Of a stretch of DNA of 64,000 nt, positions 55,970 to 64,000 are shown piece after piece. Source of the DNA: Arion vulgaris (taxonomy: Eukaryota; Mollusca; Gastropoda; Stylommatophora; Arionidae); NCBI GenBank assembly GCA_020796225.1, contig CM036758.1, positions 24,942,397-25,006,396 on the forward strand, read 5' to 3'. How positions within the stretch are numbered: the stretch's first letter is position 1; each line of letters begins with the position of its first letter. The notes under the pieces were generated by a model. That model saw only the letters and a list, made by a program, of their open reading frames with translations, searched no databases and had not been told where the DNA came from. The translations under genes and the position numbers were made by a program.

Positions 55970-58900
55970 ATAGCAACAATAACAACAATAATAAAATCAA
56001 TAACAATAACAGCAATAGCAATAACAACAACAAAAACAATAACAACAATAACAGCAACAATAACAGCAATAAAAACAACAATAGCAGCAACAATAACAAT
56101 AACAACAACAATAACAATAACAACAACAATAACAATAACAACAACAACAACAATAACAATAATAAAAACAATAATAATAACAACAATAACAATAACAACA
56201 ATAACAACAACAATAATAACAATAACAACAACAACAACAATAACAACAACAATAACAACAATAACAATAACAACAACAATAACAAAAATAACAATAATAA
56301 CAATAACAACAACAACAATAACAATAACAATAAAAACAATAACAATACCAACAACAATAACAACAACAATAACAATAACAACAACAACAACAACAACAAC
56401 AATAACAATAACAACAACAATAACAATAACAACAACAATAACAATGCCAATAACAACAAAACAATACCAACAACAATAAAAATAACAACAACAATAACAA
56501 CAACAATAACAATAACAACAACAAAACCAACAACAATAACAATATTAATAACAATAACAACAATAACAATAACAACAACAATAACAATAACAACAACAAT
56601 AACAATAACAACAACAATAACAATAACAACAACAAAACCAACAACAATAACAATATTAATAACAATAACAACAATAACAATAACAACAACAATAACAATA
56701 ACAATAATAACAACAATAACAACAACAATAACAATTACAACAACAATATACAATAACAACAACAATAACAATAATAACAACAATAACAATAACAAAACCA
56801 ACAGTAATAACAATAACAACAACAATAACAATAACAATAAAAACAACAACAAAAACAATAACAATAAAAATAACAACAACAATAATAATAACAACAACAA
56901 CAACAACAAAATCAACAACAATAACAACAACAAAAACAATAACAATAACAACAAAACCAACAACAACAACAATAACAACAACACAATAACAACAACAATA
57001 CCAGCAACAATAACAACAACAAAAACAATAACAACAGCAAAACCAACAACAATAACAAAAACAACAACAATAACAACAACAATAACAACAACAATAACAA
57101 CAACAATAACAATAACAACAATAACAATAACAATACCAAAAACAATAACAATAACAATAGCAACAACAATAACAACAACAGAACCAACAACAATAACAAC
57201 AACAATAACAACAACAATAAAAATAACAATAACAAAACTAACAACAATAACAATAACAACAACAACAACAACAAAAACAGTAACAACAACAAAACCAACA
57301 ACAATAACACTAACAACAACAATAACAACAACAACAACAATAACAACAATAACAATAACAACAACAATAAAAACAACAATAACAACAACAAAACCAGCAA
57401 CAATAACAATAACAACAACAACAATAACAACAACAATAACAACAATAACAACAACAATAACAACAACAATAACAACAACAATAACAACAATAATAACAAT
57501 ACAACAACAATAACAATTACCAACAACAATAACAAAAACAGTAACAACAACAAAAACTACAACAATAACAACAACAATACCACAACAAACAACAACAACA
57601 ACACTAATAACGATGGCAAACAACAAAAGCAAAACAATGAACAACAAAAAACCAACAACAATAACAACAACAATAACAATAATAACAACACCAACCTAAA
57701 CAATAATAACAACACAATAACAACAACAATAACAACAACAATAACAACAACAATAACAACAACAATAACAACAATAACAACAATAATAACAACAACAATA
57801 ACAACAACAATAACAACAACAACAAAAAAGAATAACAACAACAATAACAACAACAATAACAACAAGAATAACAATAACAACAACAATAACAATTACCAAC
57901 AACAATAACAATAACAGTAACAACAACAAAAACAACAACAATAACAACAACAATACCAACAACAATAACAACAACAACAACACTAATAACGATGAGCAAA
58001 CAACAAAACAAAAACAATAACAACAACAAAACTAACAACAATAACAACAACAATAACAAGAATAACAACACCAACCTAAACAATAATAACAACAACAATA
58101 ACAACAACAATAACAACAACAATAACAACAATAACAACAACAATAACAACAACAATAACAACAATAATAACAAACAATAACAACAAAACTAACAAACAAC
58201 AACAAAAGAATAACAACAACAATAACAACAACAAAAACATTAACAATAACAACAACAATAAAAACAAGAATAACAACAACAATAACAATAATAACAACAA
58301 AACCAACAACAATCACAAGAATAACAACAACAATAATAATAACAACAACAATAACAACAAGAATAACAATAACAATAACAACAACAATAACAACAAGAAT
58401 AACAACAACAATAACAACAACAATAACAACAAGATTAACAACAAGAATAACAACAGCAATAACAACAATAATAACAACAACAATAACAACAACAACAATA
58501 ACAACAACAATAACAACAACAAAAACAAGAACAATAACAACTACAATACCAACAACAACAACAACAAAAACAATAACAACAACAAAACCAACAACAATAA
58601 CAACAACAACAATAACAATAATAACAACACCACAAAACAATAATAACAACAACAACAAGAATAACAACAACAATATCAACAACAATAACAACAACAATAA
58701 CAACAACAATAACAACAACAATAACAACAACAATAACAAAAACAACAACAAAACAATAACAACAACAATAACAACAACAATAACAACAACAATAACAACA
58801 ACAATAACAACAACAATAACAACAGCAATAACAACAACAATAACATCAACAATAACAACAACAGTAACAACAAGAATAACAACAACAATAACAATAATAA

Positions 58901-59040
58901 CAACAAAACCAACAACAATCACAAGAATAACAACAACAATAACAACAAGAATAACAACAACAATAACAACAACAATAACAACAACAATAACAACAACAAT
59001 AACAACAATAACAACAAGAATAACAACAACATTAACAACA
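55970..59040. repeat. AAC/AAT simple-sequence array, 3 kb
   Basis: About 3.07 kb of AACAACAATAACAACAAC-type trinucleotides, mostly on a 9- or 12-bp rhythm, with rare breaks (ACCAACAA, AATATT, ATGGCAAAC, GATGAGCAA). Segments near 57590-57760 and 57980-58150 repeat as a larger module (ACACTAATAACGATG, ACACCAACCTAAACAATAAT). Its minus frames give poly-Leu or Val/Ile-rich runs of up to 560 residues. Confidence 0.98.
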
Positions 59041-59164
59041 TTAATGTATTTTTTGTGTAATGGTTTTAAAAAAAAGTAAAATAGAGTGACATTTCTTCTC
59101 TAATCATAAAAATTTAATAGGGAATTCCGAATTTCCACAGTACATCATAATTTTCTCAACTTGC

Positions 59165-59395
59165 AAACTAATATGTTGTTTTTCGACCTTTTAGCTAAGA
59201 TCAAAGCACAACTTGATCGCGGTCAAATGATTGGAGTCTTCATTAAACGCCAAATGGCAAAATAAAACCCCCTCGTGTGAGGCCTCACACAAAATTCGCA
59301 AAAATGACGACGTTCGTAGTTTACCCGTTCATTCGTACTGGGTCCACCCGTCGTGGCACTTCCGGGTAGGGCTCGATTTAAAATATATATATATA
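59165..59395 (+). repeat. U2-snRNA-headed repeat (copy 2)
   Basis: TTTCGACCTTTTAGCTAAGA and TCAAAGCAC resemble the U2 snRNA 5' end, followed by TTGATCGCGGTCAA, TTAAACGCCAAATGGCAAAA, TAGTTTACCCGTTCATTCG and GGCACTTCCGGGTAGGGC. It corresponds to 49005-49450 without the SINE-4 insertion. Ends in an (AT)n stretch against a Helitron. Confidence 0.7.
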
Positions 59396-60132
59396 CTAGC
59401 TAATTAACCCGGCTTCGCTCGGATTCGAAAACGTAGGTAATGAGAATTTATATTATTTAAAAATTGTTTTAATGGTGCAATTTTGTTTTAATTAGCAAAA
59501 CTTACGTTATTATAGTGTAAGTTATATTTATTTTTAAGTGAGAGCTTGATAGTAAACAACATTCCTTCTTTTCCCGTCGTTTGCAAGTATATATAAATTG
59601 TTTCCACTTTCAACTCTAGACATGTAACTGACCATGGTTAAAGCAGACATATCTTAAATTAATCCCAGGACATCGTTTACTACAGGCGCACTTAAAGTCC
59701 ACTCGTGTTGACCGGCCAGAACTATGTCAGTGCAGATTGCAACTTTACTGTCGCCCGCGGGCAACACTAATCTAATGCCGTCTTGAAACTGCTGTCATAG
59801 CTTTTGCGTGTATGTAGCACACGTTGAATAGCTAATAACGTATTTTGATTAAGGGACGTAATCCATACTTATGTGGTTATTTTAGTAATTATATCCCTTT
59901 AACTGGTATACCAACCTATCTTCACCACGTGGTAAAAAAAATGGTGGTTAGGCCTCACAAATTCGATTTTATTTAATTTTAAATCTAATATGGATCCGAT
60001 TTCAAAACTGTTTCTTTAGTTGATCTAAACTTTTCAAGATAAAATTGTGCAGAAAAAATGATGAATATTGGATGTAATCTCAAGCCATGTATAGGCGGAC
60101 ACACATCAGACACTAAGGAATATATTATAAGA
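59396..60132 (-). mobile_element. Non-autonomous Helitron-1 (copy 2)
   Basis: 737 bp. On the minus strand it starts TCTTATAATATATTCCTTAG and ends CCGAGCGAAGCCGGG, AT spacer, CTAG. Flanks are A and T with no duplication. Shared internal blocks with copy 1 include GTGATGAATATTGGATG-like, TTTCAAAACTGTTTCTT-like and GGGACGTAATCCAT-like sequences. About 190 bp longer than copy 1. No coding. Confidence 0.82.
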
Positions 60133-60432
60133 TAGTGTCCTTTGACTAACTCATAAATATTGCAATCGTTACATGACACCCCCTCCTCTACGTCTATCGT
60201 CCAGACGCGCCCTAATATATAAAAACGTTAAACATCACTGTTCAATATACGAGCGAGAATCGCCCATAGATGAACAATAATGATATCGTGTATAGTGTTG
60301 TCGATATCATTCAGGTTACTAAAGACGTTATAACAGAAACGACGAGCAGCGAATTATATTGGAATGTTAAATAGACTTGGTACACTAGAACTACTTAAGA
60401 TTTACGAATAACTAAGAAACAGCATAATAGAT
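60133..60432. other. Unassigned
   Basis: No recognised feature between the Helitron and MITE-2. Confidence 0.45.
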
Positions 60433-60862
60433 CATAGATTCCCAAACGTTTTTGGCCAACCGCCCACTTTGCACAACATAAACTTTGTAACGCCCCCTCC
60501 ACATTATAACAGTTTGCCAACGCCCCCATATATACATGCTTTATTTTCTCTTTGACATAGAAAACCTCTATGATATAGATTTCTGTCATACATGGTCAAT
60601 TTTCAAATACGCATGAAATAGAAAATTGATGAAAAATACCAAAGATGAATTTAAATGAAGAATTTACATTTTAAATGATTATTAATCCCAAAATCACGAA
60701 AATAATTTATTTTAAAATACTTATTATTAATTTATTCTTTAAGGAGTCGCCGACCCTAATCGCCTGAACACCCCCAAAAAAATTCTTCTGAACCCACCAT
60801 CGCCCCTCGAGAACGCTTCAGCGCCCACTTGGGGGCGGTACCGCCCACTTTGGGAAACGCTG
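60433..60862 (+). mobile_element. hAT-like MITE-2, single-unit copy (copy 2)
   Basis: 430 bp; begins CATAGATTCCCAAACGTTTT and ends CCGCCCACTTTGGGAAACGC and TG. Contains one CGCCCACTTTGCACAACATA / AACTTTGTAACGCC unit where copy 1 has about 15. It is followed by GTTTAGAT and LINE-A sequence, as in copy 1. The left flank (TAATAGAT) does not match LINE-A. Confidence 0.82.
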
Positions 60863-61030
60863 GTTTAGATAAAAGTCATCTTTGCTGGCACACTCTATGA
60901 GGACGTTCAAATGTCAGCTCTATTTATTTGTGGCAGAGTCTGCTCTCTCATTGCCATCGACACCCACGTGCCACGGTACGAAACTAAATGTAATTACAGC
61001 AGTGCCACACAGTTCTCCATTTAACACTGC
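60863..61030 (-). pseudogene. LINE-A fragment (end of RNase H)
   Basis: The minus strand reads ITFSFVPWHVGVDGNERADS, then HLNVLIECASKDDFYLNQ after shifts. Same site relative to MITE-2 as in the 52.7-kb copy. Confidence 0.72.
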
Positions 61031-61039
61031 ATAGCTCTG

Positions 61040-61960
61040 CTATGACTCTTTGTATCAGTCTTTCAGCGTCGTCATTCTGGTCTGTCTGCTGCATATAGCG
61101 TCTGAGGAGAGCTGTTCTCTTATTCGCATCTCTCTCGATCCCCGCCTAGATCGATGAACCAACTTTTCTCTGGTTCAAGACTGGTTGAAGTTTTTTTCTA
61201 TTCACTGCAAAAAGCTATAATCTAATTTTACTACACCTAATCTCGATGATAGTGTCCCGCCCTGCTGTGTCATACTGAAACAGTGCGCGCGTTCTCAGTG
61301 CCCCCATGTTTTGCGTTTTTCTACCAGGATCATGCATGGACAGTGATCACTGTCGTACCATCTCAACATACTCCATTTGTACAACGGCAACAGAGTGGGA
61401 GACACCAATGCCAAATCAATGGCACTGTCAGAGTCACTTGGTCGACTCGTTAATTTGGTTGTTCTGTCATCATTGATGCAGACTAGATCTAATTTCACCA
61501 GCAAGTCTTTTAACTTCTCACCCTGTTTGTTGGCAGGGTCATTTCCCAATTGCCTACCGCTGGCGTTTAATCCACTGCAAAAGATAATGTTCTTCTCGCC
61601 CTGGTCAAATAAGCTTTGCCACTGCAATGTATCCACCTTACCATTACAAGCATACATATTGACTACGACGAAAGGACGAGGAGTCTGCACTCTAACAAAT
61701 GTACTTGTATTGTGTCACAGTTCCACCTCGTCATGTATACTCTAGATGCCGACATCTTATTTCTAACACAAATTGCCTGTCCACGATGCCGCCTGTTATA
61801 AAAGCTATGAAAGCCGGCTATTCGGACTGTCCCTTTTCCCAGATTGGTCTCGTGCATGGCCTTGATGTCGGCACCAGAAAGGGTTTGTCGAGGAACGGTA
61901 CTGTTTCCTTCACGCTAGGACAATTCTAGTACATGATGCGTACGTTTTTTCGACCAAGTC
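61040..61960 (-). pseudogene. LINE endonuclease domain fragment (probably LINE-A)
   Basis: From 61960 down: KAMHETNLGKGTVRIAGFHS, ICVRNKMSASRV, then after a shift FVVVNMYACNGKVDTL, NIIFCSGLNASGRQLGNDPA, DSDSAIDLALVSPTLL and WYDSDHCPCMILVEKR. The G.LNA...LG, IDL.LVSP and SDHCP motifs are those of the APE-type endonuclease of non-LTR retrotransposons, although the usual DFNA has become SGLNA. Past EN there is RDANKRTALLRRYMQQTD, then directly RNase H: the RT is missing. Confidence 0.82.
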
Positions 61961-62369
61961 GCTAACACTTCAACAAATTCTTGCTGGCACCAGCTCCTTT
62001 CCCTCTTCTAAACCTCCTACCTTGTTGCAGGCCGTGTCTCCTACACATCTAGCGTCATTATGGCCGTGAAGCACTGTTAGTTATACTTCGCTATATTTGA
62101 AGCTAGCAAGTTATTGATATGTTCTACTATCTGCAGTAACTGCCATTTTTCATACTTACATACTATAAAGATTACAAATATGCCCTCTTTTTATTCTCGT
62201 TTTGTTGTTTTAACAACACGGTAACGACAGGTTTTAAAAATACTATTCTGGCTCTAACCTCATCAAACCTGGTTTTCCCGTGCACACAAGGGTTATGTGG
62301 TACTTATATTGGTTCAGGATGTAAAATGAAGCTGTTTTTATGCAGTTTTTGGTCGTTCATCGTTTTGTG
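61961..62369. other. Unassigned
   Basis: No recognised motif; probably further LINE debris. Confidence 0.4.
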
Positions 62370-62690
62370 CATGGAGTTATTTTCATTCGATAGAGCTTTT
62401 CTTTATTGTGATTATTTTTTGCTCCATACCTTGTCCCCAATTCTCAAGGCCAGCAGTTGCCTTCAGATCTTTTATTACTGTGCTTCTCAGACCTCCGATG
62501 ATGATTCTGAGACATGTGTTCTGTATTTTGTCTAGCTTGTGTAGATTTGTCTGTGCTGCGCTTGTGTAGTCTATTGTGCCATACTCCAGCATTGGAGTAC
62601 ATATCTTGTATATTTGGCGTGTAGTGTTTGCCCCAATTGTTTCCTGCTAGTTTTTTCAAAGTCTTTGACTGAGTCTGGCTTTATTTTGTA
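62370..62690 (-). pseudogene. LINE RT thumb fragment (jockey/I-like)
   Basis: The minus strand reads MLEYGTIDYTSAAQTNLHKL, DKIQNTCLRIIIGGLRST and VIKDLKATAGLENWGQG. LEYG...A...L..LD.IQN..LRI..G..R..P is the standard region after the RT in jockey/I-group LINEs. Two shifts. Confidence 0.75.
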
Positions 62691-62839
62691 TTTTTTATAT
62701 GTGGGGACCCATGTAAGTCTTATGTCAAATTATATTCCTATGATTAGAAGGGTTGTCCTCTTTTAGTTTGTTGTCTATGTATATATTGATATGTTCGTTT
62801 TATTGGTTATTAGTTACTAAACTGACGTCATTGCACTCT

Positions 62840-64000
62840 GGGCAGACCCATAAGTGCTCAGTTTCCCCAACAGATATCGAAGAGTATGCATACTGATGGT
62901 TCATGTGGCTCGCTGATTAAACACACCTCTCACTCTGCCTCTCAGACATCCAGTTCGACTTGAACAACGGGTAACTCCAAACTGCTTAAATAGCTTGATC
63001 GATTCAACATCGATTTTAGTGTCCTCATCCAACAGACAGTCGCGAAGAGACCGAAGAATATCCCCCTTATCCATCTTTAACTCCCCAACAATCGATGCTG
63101 TTGATGCAAGCCTGTCCGCTCTCTCATTACCGTAAACACCCGCATGCCCAGGACAGTATATCCACGTAAGCCGATGGGGGTTAGAAACTTCTATAGACGA
63201 CATCCACTCATACCAAAACCTGCACTTCTGGATCTTGTGAAGCATCGACTGAGAGTCAGATACAACAACTGCCCCAGTAAATTAAGTCCCAGAGATTCAA
63301 TGGAGGTTAGTAGTAACGGCCTCAACCTCCATCCTCATACTAGAAGTAGTTGTCCTGTATGCCCCACTTCGCTCTGCAACAACCCTACCATGTGCATTAG
63401 CCAAGAAACCCCAGCCGGATTTCTCACCACGTTGAACTGTCCCATCAGTATATACAACAACAACATCATCCCTTGCATTATCTTCTATCAGCTGCTTAGC
63501 TGCGAGATCAGTCTTCATGTTGCCCCAATCTCTACATTCTCTTCCAAGAGTAATAATAACGTTGAGATAGTTCATCATGCTACCATCTGTTGGGATCCAT
63601 TCTTCCCCTTTGGTAGAGTCGCAACCGTAGTCACCTGGCCAATTGTTCTCTCAGCCTTGGCCATCCACAACATGCAACGCTTGATTCTCGTGCCTTTAAC
63701 ATCATTAGTATTCTTGTGTAGTGGATGTCTCTTATTCGCAGTAACCCGCATATATGCGTTGGTTTGGGCGATTGCATGACGGGAGCGTAGTGACAGGCCA
63801 AGCATATATCTCAACTTCACAATGGGGGTATCTCTAGTGCAGCCCAGGACTATACGTATACCTTCATTCTGAACCCGTTCGAATCGTTCACATTGTGATC
63901 TTGATATCGTAAGAATTCCGAGTCCGTAATCTACCACTGACAGTACCAGTCGATCGAACAAAATGGCAAGTAGTCTCTGCTCAAGGTGTGCGGTCACCAT
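62840..64000 (-). pseudogene. LINE-A, longest copy (RT thumb, RNase H, CPEC tail)
   Basis: Runs in from the right edge: FDRLVLSVVDYGLGILTISR and FERVQNEGIRIVLGC (RT thumb), NAYMRVTANKRHPLHK, then MKTDLAAKQLIEDNARDD and VVVVYTDGTVQRGEKSGWGF (RNase H Asp), SMRMEVEAVTTNL (Glu), WIYCPGHAGVYGNERADRL (last Asp). The family-specific MDKGDILRSLRDCLLDEDTK and TGCLRGRVRGVFNQRAT follow, and after a shift the EHLWVCPEC-like end near 62850. Frameshifts near 63290 and 62900 disable it. The 5' part is outside the window. Confidence 0.88.

Noticed and set aside
55844..58922. Open frames up to 560 residues, rich in Leu, Val and Ile, resembling membrane proteins
   Set aside because: They lie entirely in the AAC/AAT array; the hydrophobic runs are what GTT/ATT/TTG triplets encode.

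Overview
The window is animal (eukaryotic) nuclear DNA. The only conserved host genes I can support are two split genes for acireductone dioxygenase (ADI1, methionine salvage), with GT/AG introns, lying in tandem on the minus strand. Everything else is non-LTR retrotransposon debris, tRNA-derived SINEs, small DNA transposons, non-autonomous Helitrons and a very large amount of tandem repeat DNA. The mixture of LINE lineages and SINEs suits a large-genome protostome, perhaps a mollusc or other lophotrochozoan; that taxon is a low-confidence guess, because no rRNA, mitochondrial or other diagnostic gene is present.

ADI1 copy 1 is complete: four phase-0 exons (13173-13051, 7069-6950, 4852-4673, 3459-3334) give a 182-residue cupin with all four metal ligands (His89, His91, Glu95, His134). 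ADI1 copy 2 lies upstream on the same strand. Exons 2, 3 and 4 are at 55915-55796, 46731-46552 and 22433-22260; exon 1 is not in the window and is probably beyond base 64000. The two copies share exon boundaries and phases and are about 60% identical over exons 2 and 3 (counted by eye), so they are old paralogs. A decayed copy of the start of exon 3 lies in intron 2 of copy 1.

Layout: 0-3 kb, 27-bp minisatellite, LINE scraps, one SINE, an AT cruciform. 3.3-13.2 kb, ADI1 copy 1 with SINEs, LINE RNase H fragments and a 2.4-kb 21-bp array in its introns. 13.4-22 kb, LINE and SINE graveyard. 22.3-55.9 kb, ADI1 copy 2, whose 24-kb intron 3 and 9-kb intron 2 are filled with arrays (88, 55, 18, 37, 19/33, 16, 52, 54, 48, 39, 17, 37, 40 and 42 bp), LINE pieces, SINEs, hAT-type MITEs and a Helitron. 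56-59 kb, a 3-kb AAC/AAT array. 59-64 kb, a U2-snRNA-headed repeat, a Helitron, a hAT-like MITE and a decayed RNase H-bearing LINE running off the end.

Family names such as LINE-A or SINE-1 are my own labels for groups seen to repeat inside this window. About 18 unrelated tandem arrays make up roughly 30% of the bases. They account for nearly all the long open reading frames. I found no CRISPR, no operon and no convincing new protein system. The most interesting signals are structural: precise nested insertions with readable target sites, a MITE seen both with a single 42-bp unit and with about 15 tandem units, a repeat headed by the 5' end of U2 snRNA, and exons embedded within about 60-105 bp of minisatellites.
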